DNA of 64,000 nt from Flavobacterium sp. (GTDB lineage: Bacteria; Bacteroidota; Bacteroidia; Flavobacteriales; Flavobacteriaceae), in contig NZ_JAQSDH010000022.1 in the NCBI RefSeq assembly GCF_029945805.1, forward strand, positions 1-64,000. Reading direction: 5' to 3'. The translations under genes were made by a program, and so were the position numbers. Under the pieces are notes generated by a model. That model saw only the letters and a list, made by a program, of their open reading frames with translations, did not search any database and was not told the origin of the DNA. Shown here in pieces: positions 9,294 through 18,073 of the stretch. Position 1 is the first letter of the stretch; each line of letters starts with the position of its first letter.

Positions 9294-10529
9294 ATGTCAG
9301 AACTATTATTACCACCAGAGCAACGTTATGCTAAAATAATTGAGCAAAGCAAAAATGAAGATGGAAGCGAATATTCTGTCCTGAATTTAGGCCCAACCCA
9401 TCCAGCAACACACGGAATTTTCCAAAACATTCTTCTAATGGATGGAGAGCGAATTCTAGAAGCAGAACCAACTATAGGTTACATTCACCGTGCTTTTGAA
9501 AAAATTGCCGAAAACCGTCCGTTTTACCAAATAAACGTTTTGACGGACCGAATGAATTATTGTTCCTCACCAATCAACAACATGGCGTGGTGGATGACAG
9601 TAGAAAAATTATTAGACATCGAAGTTCCAAAACGCGCTCAGTATTTAAGAGTTATCGTAATGGAATTAGCCCGAATTACGGACCACTTAATTTGTAATTC
9701 AATCCTAGGGGTAGATACCGGAGCCTATACTGGTTTCCTTTACGTATTCCAATTCAGAGAAAAAGTTTACGAGATATATGAAGAAATTTGTGGTGCTCGT
9801 TTAACAACAAATATGGGGAGAATTGGTGGTTTCGAAAGAGAATGGTCGCCAAAAGCTTTCGAATTATTGAATACGTTCTTAACGGATTTCCCAGTGGCTT
9901 GGAAAGAATTCGAAAACCTTTTTGAAAGAAACAGAATTTTTATTGACAGAACAGCCAACGTTGGACCAATAACTCCTGAAAAAGCAATGTCTTACGGATT
10001 TACAGGTCCAAACTTGCGTGCTACGGGAGTTGATTATGACGTTCGTGTTGCCCAGCCTTATTCTTCTTATGAAGATTTTGATTTTATTGTTCCAGTTGGG
10101 AAATCAGGTGATACATATGATCGTTTCTGCGTTCGTAATGCGGAAGTTTGGGAAAGTTTGAGTATAATTCGTCAAGCATTAGATAAAATGCCTGAAGGAC
10201 CAATACATGCGGATGTTCCTGATTATTATTTACCTCCCAAAGAAGATGTTTACACTAATATGGAGAGCTTAATCTATCATTTCAAAATTGTGATGGGAGA
10301 AGTTCCAGTTCCAGTTGCCGAAGTCTATCATGCGGTTGAAGGTGGAAATGGAGAATTAGGATTTTATTTAGTTACTGACGGAAGTCGTACTCCTTACAGA
10401 TTACACTTCAGAAGGCCTTGTTTCATTTATTACCAAGCCTATCCTGAAATGATAAAAGGAGCCATGTTATCTGACGCTATCGTAATACTATCAAGTTTAA
10501 ATGTAATTGCCGGCGAATTAGACGCTTAA
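9294..10529 (+). CDS. nuoD: NADH-quinone oxidoreductase subunit D
   Basis: This 411-residue 49-kDa subunit is related to [NiFe]-hydrogenase large subunits and forms the quinone-binding pocket with NuoB. The conserved N-terminal LGPTHPATHG (about 32-41) includes the quinone-site histidines, followed by GYIHRAFEKIAE. The C-terminus carries the family RTPYRLHFRRPCF block. It starts on the base after the nuoC stop. Confidence 0.97.
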   Translation: MSELLLPPEQRYAKIIEQSKNEDGSEYSVLNLGPTHPATHGIFQNILLMDGERILEAEPTIGYIHRAFEKIAENRPFYQINVLTDRMNYCSSPINNMAWWMTVEKLLDIEVPKRAQYLRVIVMELARITDHLICNSILGVDTGAYTGFLYVFQFREKVYEIYEEICGARLTTNMGRIGGFEREWSPKAFELLNTFLTDFPVAWKEFENLFERNRIFIDRTANVGPITPEKAMSYGFTGPNLRATGVDYDVRVAQPYSSYEDFDFIVPVGKSGDTYDRFCVRNAEVWESLSIIRQALDKMPEGPIHADVPDYYLPPKEDVYTNMESLIYHFKIVMGEVPVPVAEVYHAVEGGNGELGFYLVTDGSRTPYRLHFRRPCFIYYQAYPEMIKGAMLSDAIVILSSLNVIAGELDA

Positions 10530-10543
10530 AGATCATAGATTGC

Positions 10544-10603
10544 AGAATGGAGATTTTAGAATGGAGATTAAAATCTAATATCTAAAATTTAATATCTAAA
10601 ATT
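10544..10603 (+). repeat. Two adjacent 14-bp tandem duplications before nuoE
   Basis: The nuoD-nuoE spacer contains a 14-bp unit AGAATGGAGATTTT repeated once with two changes (10544-10571), and a perfect 14-bp duplication TAATATCTAAAATT (10576-10603). They end four bases before the nuoE ATG. Replication slippage or a leader structure are both possible; no function is shown. Confidence 0.75.
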
Positions 10604-10607
10604 AGAA

Positions 10608-11138
10608 ATGGAAAGAACACACATACAACAAGAAATAAATATCACTGATGCTCTAATGACGCGCATCAATGAGCTACTCAGTCATTATCCTGAAGACAAA
10701 AAGAAATCAGCTTTATTGCCAATTTTACATGAAGTTCAAGATGCTCACGATAACTGGTTAAGCACTGATTTGCAAATCAAAGTTGCTGAAATCATAGAAA
10801 TTCAACCGATTGAAGTTTTTGAAGTGGTTACTTTTTATACCATGTACAATCAAAGACCCATCGGAAAATATATGTTTGAGTTTTGCCAAACTTCACCGTG
10901 TTGTTTGAATGGCGTAGAAAACTTGATGGATTACACTTGTACTAAATTAGGGGTAAAAGTAGGTGAACCAACTTCTGACGGACTATTTGAAGTGCGTGGC
11001 GTTGAATGTCTTGGAGCTTGTGGCTATGCTCCAATGATGCAGTTGGGTGATTTCTACCAAGAACATTTAACAGAGCAAAAAATCGATCAGCTGATTGCTG
11101 ATTGCAAAGACGGAAAAATCACTTTACACGATAAATAA
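10608..11138 (+). CDS. nuoE: NADH-quinone oxidoreductase subunit E
   Basis: This 176-residue 24-kDa-type subunit has a C-terminal thioredoxin-like ferredoxin domain binding the [2Fe-2S] cluster N1a. Ligands are Cys93 and Cys98 (CQTSPC), Cys134 and Cys138 (CLGAC). It belongs to the NADH-oxidising module with NuoF and NuoG. Only 4 bases separate its stop from the nuoF ATG. Confidence 0.96.
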   Translation: MERTHIQQEINITDALMTRINELLSHYPEDKKKSALLPILHEVQDAHDNWLSTDLQIKVAEIIEIQPIEVFEVVTFYTMYNQRPIGKYMFEFCQTSPCCLNGVENLMDYTCTKLGVKVGEPTSDGLFEVRGVECLGACGYAPMMQLGDFYQEHLTEQKIDQLIADCKDGKITLHDK

Positions 11139-11142
11139 TATC

Positions 11143-12510
11143 ATGGGAAGAAAAATATTATTAGACAAAATTAACGTTCCGGGAATCAAAACCTTCGAAG
11201 TATACCGCAAAGAAGGCGGCTATGCATCGGTAGAAAAAGCCCTGAAAAAAATGACTCCGGATGAAGTAGTTGAAGAAGTAAAAACTTCAGGACTTCGTGG
11301 TCGTGGTGGCGCAGGTTTCCCTGCCGGCATGAAATGGAGTTTTATCGATAAAAAATCAGGTAAACCAAGACATCTAGTTTGCAATGCCGACGAATCAGAA
11401 CCGGGAACTTTCAAAGACCGGTATTTGATGGAATATATTCCGCATTTATTGATTGAAGGAATGATTACCTCAAGTTACGCATTGGGCGCCAACCTCTCCT
11501 ACATCTACATCCGAGGAGAATACATGTGGGTTTACAAAATTTTAGAAAGAGCCATCGCCGAAGCAAAAGCTGCTGGATTTTTAGGTAAAAACATATTAGG
11601 TTCTGGTTACGATTTGGAATTATATGTTCAAATTGGAGCCGGAGCTTACATCTGTGGAGAAGAAACCGCGCTTATTGAAAGTTTAGAAGGAAAACGTGGA
11701 AATCCTAGAATTAAACCGCCATTCCCAGCTGTTTCTGGACTTTGGGCGAATCCAACAGTTGTGAATAATGTAGAAACTATTGCTGCTGTTCCTTGGATTG
11801 TAAATAATTCGGGTGCTGATTATGCTGCAATTGGAATCGGACGTTCAACGGGAACCAAATTAATTTCAGCTTCAGGAAATATCAAAAATCAAGGCGTTTT
11901 CGAAATAGATTTAGGTTTATCGGTATATGAATTCATGAATTCAGACGAATATTGCGGTGGAATGCAAACCGATCGTCCTTTAAAAGCCTTAGTGCCAGGA
12001 GGAAGTTCAGTTCCAGTTCTACCAGCGCATTTAATATACAAAACTGCTGCAGGCGAAGATCGTCTAATGTCTTACGAAAGTCTATCTGATGGTGGATTTG
12101 CAACAGGATCAATGTTAGGTTCAGGAGGATTTATCGTTTATGATGATAGAGCTTGTATCGTTCGTAACACATGGAATTTCTCAAGATTTTACCACCACGA
12201 AAGCTGCGGTCAATGTACGCCTTGCCGTGAAGGAACAGGTTGGTTAGAAAAAGTATTGTGGCGAATTGAAAACGGTCAAGGCCGCGAGGAAGATATCGAA
12301 TTGTTATGGAGCATCCAATCTAAAATCGAAGGAAACACGATTTGTCCTTTAGGAGATGCTGCTGCATGGCCAGTCGCTGCGGCAATTCGTCATTTTAAAG
12401 ATGAGTTTGAATACCATATCCGTTTTCCAGAAAAAATAAAAAACAGAGAACACTTTGTAGCAGAACCTTTTGAAAAAGTGAAGCATTTAGTAGCAAAGCA
12501 AGAAGTATAA
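11143..12510 (+). CDS. nuoF: NADH-quinone oxidoreductase subunit F
   Basis: This 455-residue NADH- and FMN-binding subunit is the electron entry point of complex I. It has the glycine-rich GRGGAGFPAG (residues 53-62), the FMN/NADH segment around GAGAYICGEETALIES, and C-terminal [4Fe-4S] ligands SCGQCTPCREG plus NTICPLGD. The ATG at 11143 is chosen because the longer frame from 11095 overlaps nuoE and lacks family similarity. A 182-base spacer with a dispersed repeat follows. Confidence 0.96.
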   Translation: MGRKILLDKINVPGIKTFEVYRKEGGYASVEKALKKMTPDEVVEEVKTSGLRGRGGAGFPAGMKWSFIDKKSGKPRHLVCNADESEPGTFKDRYLMEYIPHLLIEGMITSSYALGANLSYIYIRGEYMWVYKILERAIAEAKAAGFLGKNILGSGYDLELYVQIGAGAYICGEETALIESLEGKRGNPRIKPPFPAVSGLWANPTVVNNVETIAAVPWIVNNSGADYAAIGIGRSTGTKLISASGNIKNQGVFEIDLGLSVYEFMNSDEYCGGMQTDRPLKALVPGGSSVPVLPAHLIYKTAAGEDRLMSYESLSDGGFATGSMLGSGGFIVYDDRACIVRNTWNFSRFYHHESCGQCTPCREGTGWLEKVLWRIENGQGREEDIELLWSIQSKIEGNTICPLGDAAAWPVAAAIRHFKDEFEYHIRFPEKIKNREHFVAEPFEKVKHLVAKQEV

Positions 12511-12554
12511 AATAATTAGAAGCGAATGGCTTGGGCATTTTTGCCATCCATTTT

Positions 12555-12643
12555 CCCGCTTTACGTTGCAATCTTTTTTGTATTTCCCTTTCGCTTAGCT
12601 ACAGGGCAATTCAAAAAAGGATTTCCACTACAATCGGGGCTAG
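12555..12643 (+). repeat. Dispersed intergenic repeat, long copy B, inside the nuo operon
   Basis: The element begins CCCGCT and ends CTACAATCGGGGCTAG, like copies at 3567-3609 and 49042-49084, but has an extra central part. That part holds imperfect inverted arms: AATCTTTTTTG near 12570-12580 against CAATTCAAAAAAGGATT near 12607-12623. It lies between nuoF and nuoG without coding potential. Confidence 0.65.
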
Positions 12644-12692
12644 AGAAGAAACATAAGTAATAAAATACTCCGTAGGAGTTAAATATTGGTAA

Positions 12693-13748
12693 ATGAAAGT
12701 AACCATAGACGGTCAAGAAATAGAAGTAGCTCCAGGAACAACCATCCTGCAAGCAGCTCGTATGATTGGTGGAGAATCGGTTCCGCCAGCCATGTGTTAT
12801 TATTCGAAACTAAAAGGAACAGGCGGAAAATGCCGGTGCTGCTTAGTTGACGTTACTAAAGGAAGTGAAGCCGACCCAAGGCCCATGCCAAAATTAATGG
12901 CATCATGCGTAACAGGCTGTCAGGACGGAATGGAAATCGCTAGCAAATCTTCGGACAGAGTTAAAGAAGCGAGAAATGCCGTAACGGAATTCCTTTTGAT
13001 CAATCACCCATTAGATTGCCCAGTTTGTGATCAGGCAGGAGAATGTGATTTACAGAATTTAAGTTTCGAACACGGAAAATTACAACAGCGTTTTATTGAA
13101 GATAAAAGAACTTTTGAGCCAGAAGATATTGGTGATAAAATCCAACTGCACATGAACCGTTGCATTGTTTGCCAACGCTGCGTGGAAGTTGCCGATCAAT
13201 TAACAGATGGAAGAGTTCACGGAGTTTTGAATCGTGGCGATCATTCTCAAATTTCAACTTGTGTGAAAGCAGCCATTGACAACGATTTCTCAGGGAATAT
13301 GATTGATGTTTGTCCCGTTGGTGCTTTGACCGATAAGACGTTCCGATTCAAATCGAGAGTCTGGTTCAACAAACCTTTCAATGCACACAGAGCATGTACA
13401 ACTCCAGGATGTTGTGGCAAAACCACCGTTTGGATGTTTGGTGACGAAATTCAAAGAGTTACAGCGCGTAAAGACGAATACCATGAAGTGGAAGAATTCA
13501 TTTGTAATACGTGCCGTTTTGATAAAAAAGACGTGGCTGACTGGATCATCGAGGGACCAAGAAAGTTCGAGAAAGATTCGGTTATCAATCAAAATAATTA
13601 CACCAGAAAATTAGAGAAAGTTGAAATCGCTACTGAAAAAGGTATTCTTCAAGGTAGAGACATCGACCGCAAAAAAATCAGTATGGCTGAAATTGATTAC
13701 AACGAAAAAATAGACGGAAACCCAGTAAATTCTCAGAACAATGGATAG
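12693..13748 (+). CDS. nuoG: NADH-quinone oxidoreductase subunit G, short form
   Basis: This 351-residue iron-sulfur subunit contains, in order: a [2Fe-2S] ferredoxin domain (Cys35, 47, 50 and later Cys), a His-Cys motif HPLDCPVCDQAGEC (His105, Cys109, 112, 118), a [4Fe-4S] ferredoxin-like domain (RCIVCQRC and CPVG), and part of a Mop-type [4Fe-4S] segment (CTTPGCCGK...CNTC, about 225-275). The molybdopterin-oxidoreductase-like C-terminal domain of typical NuoG (E. coli about 900 residues) is absent. The reading frame ends naturally, overlapping the nuoH start by 8 bases, so this is not a visible frameshift. Confidence 0.93.
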   Translation: MKVTIDGQEIEVAPGTTILQAARMIGGESVPPAMCYYSKLKGTGGKCRCCLVDVTKGSEADPRPMPKLMASCVTGCQDGMEIASKSSDRVKEARNAVTEFLLINHPLDCPVCDQAGECDLQNLSFEHGKLQQRFIEDKRTFEPEDIGDKIQLHMNRCIVCQRCVEVADQLTDGRVHGVLNRGDHSQISTCVKAAIDNDFSGNMIDVCPVGALTDKTFRFKSRVWFNKPFNAHRACTTPGCCGKTTVWMFGDEIQRVTARKDEYHEVEEFICNTCRFDKKDVADWIIEGPRKFEKDSVINQNNYTRKLEKVEIATEKGILQGRDIDRKKISMAEIDYNEKIDGNPVNSQNNG

Positions 13749-14772
13749 TGCGTTCATAGTAGAAAAAAGTATATTCATAGTAACAATTTTTGCTATAACG
13801 ATGCTTATGGCGATGTATTCTACTTGGGCTGAACGTAAAGTTGCCGCGTTTTTGCAAGACAGAGTCGGTCCAAATCGTGCGGGTTGGGGCGGACTGCTGC
13901 AGCCACTTGCAGACGGAATGAAGTTATTTGCCAAAGAAGAGTTCGAACCAGATACCAAAAATAGATTCTTGTTTTTTGTTGGACCCGCAATTGCTATGAG
14001 CACAGCCTTGATGACGAGTGCCGTAATTCCGTGGGGTGATAAATTAGAGATTTTTGGACGAACGGTCTATCTTCAAGCAACGGATCTTGACGCGTCGTTA
14101 TTGTACATTTTCGCTATACTTTCTATTGGAGTTTACGGAATTATGATTGGCGGTTGGGCTTCTAACAATAAGTTTTCTTTAATGGGTGCGGTTCGTGCTG
14201 CGTCTCAAATGGTTTCTTATGAAGTTGCCATGGGATTATCGATCATCGCTCTGATAATGATGACGGGAACCTTAAGCTTAAAAGAAATGTCGATTCAACA
14301 AACCGGCATGAACTGGAATGTTTTCTATCAGCCGGTTGGCTTCTTAATCTTCTTAATCTGCGCTTTTGCAGAAACAAACAGAACGCCCTTTGACTTAGCG
14401 GAATGTGAAACAGAATTAATTGGTGGGTACCACACAGAATATTCATCCATGAAAATGGGATTTTATTTATTTGCAGAGTATGCCAATATGTTTATTTCAT
14501 CAACCATAATCGCAGTACTTTATTTTGGAGGATACAACTATCCAGGAATGCAATGGATGGTGGACAATGTTGGTGTCAACACAGCGAACATCTTAGGAAT
14601 AGGTGTTTTATTCATCAAAATATGCTTCTTTATTTTCTTCTACATGTGGGTTCGTTGGACGATACCACGTTTCAGATACGATCAATTAATGAATTTAGGA
14701 TGGAAAATTTTAATTCCATTATCGATCGCCAATATTATTATAACAGGAATTTGTATTCTAGCTTTTAAATAA
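13741..14772 (+). CDS. nuoH: NADH-quinone oxidoreductase subunit H
   Basis: This 343-residue integral membrane subunit links the quinone chamber to the proton pumps. It has about eight transmembrane helices and the conserved segments ERKVAAFLQDRVGPNRAG (about 31-48) and FAETNRTPFDLAECETELI (about 208-226) that line the quinone cavity. It overlaps the end of nuoG by 8 bases and is followed 11 bases later by nuoI. Confidence 0.97.
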   Translation: MDSAFIVEKSIFIVTIFAITMLMAMYSTWAERKVAAFLQDRVGPNRAGWGGLLQPLADGMKLFAKEEFEPDTKNRFLFFVGPAIAMSTALMTSAVIPWGDKLEIFGRTVYLQATDLDASLLYIFAILSIGVYGIMIGGWASNNKFSLMGAVRAASQMVSYEVAMGLSIIALIMMTGTLSLKEMSIQQTGMNWNVFYQPVGFLIFLICAFAETNRTPFDLAECETELIGGYHTEYSSMKMGFYLFAEYANMFISSTIIAVLYFGGYNYPGMQWMVDNVGVNTANILGIGVLFIKICFFIFFYMWVRWTIPRFRYDQLMNLGWKILIPLSIANIIITGICILAFK

Positions 14773-14783
14773 GAAAAGAAATT

Positions 14784-15335
14784 ATGTCAGCATCAATACA
14801 AAGTATATCGCTTTCCGGTAGAAAAAAACAGGTTTCCAACAAGGAAATGACGTTTTGGGAAAGATTGTATCTGGTAGCCATCGTTAAAGGATTGGCCATT
14901 ACCATCAAACACTTTTTTAGAAAAAAAGCAACAATTCAATATCCAGAACAAGTGCGCGAATTCAGCCCTGTTTATCGTGGTCAACACATGTTGAAACGCG
15001 ATGAATTGGGTCGTGAAAACTGTACGGCTTGCGGTTTATGTGCTTTGTCATGTCCAGCAGAAGCGATCACTATGAAAGCAGAAGAACGCAAACCGGGTGA
15101 AGAAATGTTGTACCGCGAAGAAAAATATGCATCGATTTATGAAATCAATATGTTGCGTTGTATTTTCTGTGGTTTATGCGAAGAAGCATGTCCAAAAGAC
15201 GCTATTTATTTAACGATTTCCAAAGAATTGGTTCCTTCTAGTTATGACAGGGAAGATTTTATTTTCGGAAAAGATAAATTGGTTATGCCTTTAGATATGG
15301 CGATGAAAAATGCTCAACTTAAAAACGCAAACTAA
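14784..15335 (+). CDS. nuoI: NADH-quinone oxidoreductase subunit I
   Basis: This 183-residue TYKY-type subunit carries two [4Fe-4S] clusters, N6a and N6b. The eight ligands are Cys80, 83, 86, 90 (CTACGLCALSCP) and Cys126, 129, 132, 136 (CIFCGLCEEACP). It passes electrons from the NuoG arm to NuoB. Its stop shares one base with the nuoJ ATG. Confidence 0.97.
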   Translation: MSASIQSISLSGRKKQVSNKEMTFWERLYLVAIVKGLAITIKHFFRKKATIQYPEQVREFSPVYRGQHMLKRDELGRENCTACGLCALSCPAEAITMKAEERKPGEEMLYREEKYASIYEINMLRCIFCGLCEEACPKDAIYLTISKELVPSSYDREDFIFGKDKLVMPLDMAMKNAQLKNAN

Positions 15336-15850
15336 TGTCAGCACTATTAATTACATTCTATATACTGTCAACCATTACATTGGGTTCTGCGTTTCTAACG
15401 ATTTACAGCAGAAATCCTATACACAGTGCTATTTATTTGGTGATTTGTATGATTTCAATCGTGGGTCATTACTTAATGTTTAATGCACAGTTTTTGGCTA
15501 TGGTTCAAGTCATCGTTTATGCTGGAGCTATTATGGTTCTCTTCTTATTTACCATCATGTTGATGAACTTAAATAGAGAAGATGAAGTCCACAAACCTCG
15601 TATTACAAGACTTGGAGCAATTACCGTTTTCATTTTAATCAGTGTTGTTTTAGTTACCGTTTTCATCAATTCTAAAACAATTATGGGTGAATACGATGTT
15701 TCTGGAGAAGATTTTCAATCCATAAAAACACTTGGAAAAGTACTGCTCAACGATTATATGGTTCCGTTTGAATTTGCCTCTATCCTATTGTTAGTAGCAA
15801 TGATTGGTGTTGTTTTATTGTCTAAAAAAGAAAAAATAGAGAAGAAATAA
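15335..15850 (+). CDS. nuoJ: NADH-quinone oxidoreductase subunit J
   Basis: This 171-residue membrane subunit has five predicted helices. The third contains the conserved [17 protein letters not shown] segment (about 56-72), whose pi-bulge region is linked to coupling in complex I. It overlaps nuoI and nuoK by one base at each end, so translation of the three is likely coupled. Confidence 0.96.
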   Translation: MSALLITFYILSTITLGSAFLTIYSRNPIHSAIYLVICMISIVGHYLMFNAQFLAMVQVIVYAGAIMVLFLFTIMLMNLNREDEVHKPRITRLGAITVFILISVVLVTVFINSKTIMGEYDVSGEDFQSIKTLGKVLLNDYMVPFEFASILLLVAMIGVVLLSKKEKIEKK

Positions 15851-16170
15851 TGAATAATATTTTAAATGAAATAGGTATAGAAAACTACATTTTCCTTTCG
15901 GTACTGCTGTTTTGTATCGGGGTTTTTGGAGTTTTATACAGACGAAATGCAATCATCGTTTTCATGTCAATTGAAATCATGCTGAATGCCGTAAACTTAT
16001 TATTTGTAGCATTTTCTACTTTTCATCAGGATGCAGAAGGACAAGTTTTCGTATTCTTCTCGATGGCAGTTGCTGCTGCTGAAGTTGCGGTTGGACTGGC
16101 CATTCTGGTTTCTGTATTTAGAAATATAGGCTCAATTGATATCGCTAATTTAAAGAACTTAAAAGGATAA
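15850..16170 (+). CDS. nuoK: NADH-quinone oxidoreductase subunit K
   Basis: This 106-residue, three-helix, Mrp antiporter-like subunit carries the two conserved intramembrane glutamates, in [13 protein letters not shown] (about 38-50) and in [13 protein letters not shown] (about 75-87). Length matches the family (about 100). A 6-base gap separates it from nuoL. Confidence 0.96.
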   Translation: MNNILNEIGIENYIFLSVLLFCIGVFGVLYRRNAIIVFMSIEIMLNAVNLLFVAFSTFHQDAEGQVFVFFSMAVAAAEVAVGLAILVSVFRNIGSIDIANLKNLKG

Positions 16171-16176
16171 TCTGCA

Positions 16177-18063
16177 ATGGATACAAATTTAGCTTTACTA
16201 CTACTACTATCGCCATTTGCTGGGTTTCTTTTTAATATTTTCTTTGGAAAAAAAGTAAGCAAAGGAATATCAGGTGCAATCGGAACGCTAACTGTTTTGG
16301 TTTCGTTCCTGCTTAGCATTTATTTCTTCACACAATTACAATCCACCGGAAAAGCAATTGAAATCTCTTTGTTTGATTGGATTTCAGTTCATAACTTCGT
16401 GTTGGACTTCGGACTTTTATTAGACCAATTATCGCTTCTTTGGTTGTTATTCCTCACTGGAATTGGTTCTTTGATTCACTTATATTCGATTAGCTACATG
16501 CACGATGACGAAAATATGCACAAGTTTTTTGCGTATTTAAATCTTTTTGTATTCTTCATGATTACACTTGTTATCGGAAACAACTTGTTGGTAATGTTTA
16601 TTGGATGGGAAGGCGTTGGACTGTGTTCTTATCTTCTAATCGGATTTTGGTATAAAAACCAACCCTATAACGATGCAGCGAATAAAGCTTTCATCATGAA
16701 TAGAATTGGAGATTTAGGATTCCTAATTGGAATTTTTGCTTTGGGCGCTGCGTTTTCAACAATCAATTTTTCTGGAATGTCAAACTTTATAAAAGTAAAT
16801 GAATTGACACAATTTCAAGAAATGATACTTCCTATAGCGGCTTTCTGTTTATTCATAGGAGCTTGTGGGAAATCGGCGCAACTGCCGCTTTATACTTGGC
16901 TTCCTGACGCTATGGCGGGACCAACTCCAGTTTCGGCCTTAATCCACGCGGCAACGATGGTAACGGCTGGTATCTTCATGATTACTAGAATGAATTTCTT
17001 ATTCGATTTAACTCCAGAAGTACAAAACATAATTGCAATTGTTGGTGCTGCAACAGCTTTGGTTGCTGCTTCAATTGGTTTACTTCAAAATGACATCAAA
17101 AAAGTACTGGCATATTCTACCGTTTCTCAATTGGGATTAATGTTCTTAGCATTAGGATTGGGAGCCTACAATGTAGCCGTATTTCACGTTATAACACACG
17201 CCTTCTTTAAAGCTTGTTTATTCTTAGGTTCGGGCTCTGTAATTCACGGATTGCACGGAGAACAAGATATGCGAAAAATGGGCGGTCTACGCAAGGCGAT
17301 GCCAATCACATTTTGGACCATGATGATTTCAACATTGGCTATTGCTGGAATATTCCCATTTGCAGGCTTCTGGTCTAAAGATGAAATCTTACTGGTAGCT
17401 TTCGAACATAACAAAGTGCTATGGGCTGTAGCCTCTATCGCATCCATAATGACGGCTTTCTATATGTTCCGTTTGATGTATTTGACGTTCTTCAAAGAAT
17501 TCAGAGGAACCGAAGAGCAAAAACATCATTTACATGAAAGTCCAAGTTTAATAACCATTCCTTTGGTGATTTTGGCGATTTTAGCAGCAATTGGTGGTGC
17601 AATTAATCTTCCTGGAAGTTCTTGGTTGAATCATTATTTGGAACCAATTTTAGCCACAAAACACGAAGCGCATCACTTGGGAACTCAGGAATTCATTTTG
17701 ATGGGAATTGCACTAGCCGGAGCTATTTTTGCTATTATTTGGGCGTATTCAAAATACATAAAACAAGGATTTGTACCTAATGAAGATTCAGAAATTACAG
17801 GCTTCAGCAAAACCGTTTATAATAAATATTACGTTGACGAATTTTACACTTTCCTAATTGTAAAACCAATGAACGGCTTGTCTAATTTCTTTAGAACAAC
17901 ATTGGAACCCGCTTTAGGAAAAATAGTTTTCAGTTTCGGAACTGCTGCTTACGGCATTAGTGTACAAGGGAAAAAATTACAAACCGGAAGTATAGGGTTG
18001 TATTTATTTGCCTTTGTAATCGGCGTTGTTGCCATAGTTTCTTATTTATTTATAGTTCAATAA
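16177..18063 (+). CDS. nuoL: NADH-quinone oxidoreductase subunit L
   Basis: This 628-residue antiporter-like proton-pumping subunit has the core GWEGVGLCSYLLIGFWY (about 144-160) and the LPDAMAGPTPVSALIHAATMV (about 242-262) region, both hallmarks of NuoL. The C-terminal part (about 500-628) fits the long lateral helix and final transmembrane helix. A histidine-rich loop (KHHLHES) lies near residue 450. Confidence 0.97.
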   Translation: MDTNLALLLLLSPFAGFLFNIFFGKKVSKGISGAIGTLTVLVSFLLSIYFFTQLQSTGKAIEISLFDWISVHNFVLDFGLLLDQLSLLWLLFLTGIGSLIHLYSISYMHDDENMHKFFAYLNLFVFFMITLVIGNNLLVMFIGWEGVGLCSYLLIGFWYKNQPYNDAANKAFIMNRIGDLGFLIGIFALGAAFSTINFSGMSNFIKVNELTQFQEMILPIAAFCLFIGACGKSAQLPLYTWLPDAMAGPTPVSALIHAATMVTAGIFMITRMNFLFDLTPEVQNIIAIVGAATALVAASIGLLQNDIKKVLAYSTVSQLGLMFLALGLGAYNVAVFHVITHAFFKACLFLGSGSVIHGLHGEQDMRKMGGLRKAMPITFWTMMISTLAIAGIFPFAGFWSKDEILLVAFEHNKVLWAVASIASIMTAFYMFRLMYLTFFKEFRGTEEQKHHLHESPSLITIPLVILAILAAIGGAINLPGSSWLNHYLEPILATKHEAHHLGTQEFILMGIALAGAIFAIIWAYSKYIKQGFVPNEDSEITGFSKTVYNKYYVDEFYTFLIVKPMNGLSNFFRTTLEPALGKIVFSFGTAAYGISVQGKKLQTGSIGLYLFAFVIGVVAIVSYLFIVQ

Positions 18064-18073
18064 TTTTTACATA

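Noticed and set aside
12693..13748. NuoG as a frameshifted or truncated pseudogene
   Set aside because: The frame ends in a clean 8-base overlap with nuoH and the DNA after it codes for intact NuoH, so no lost NuoG sequence is present here.
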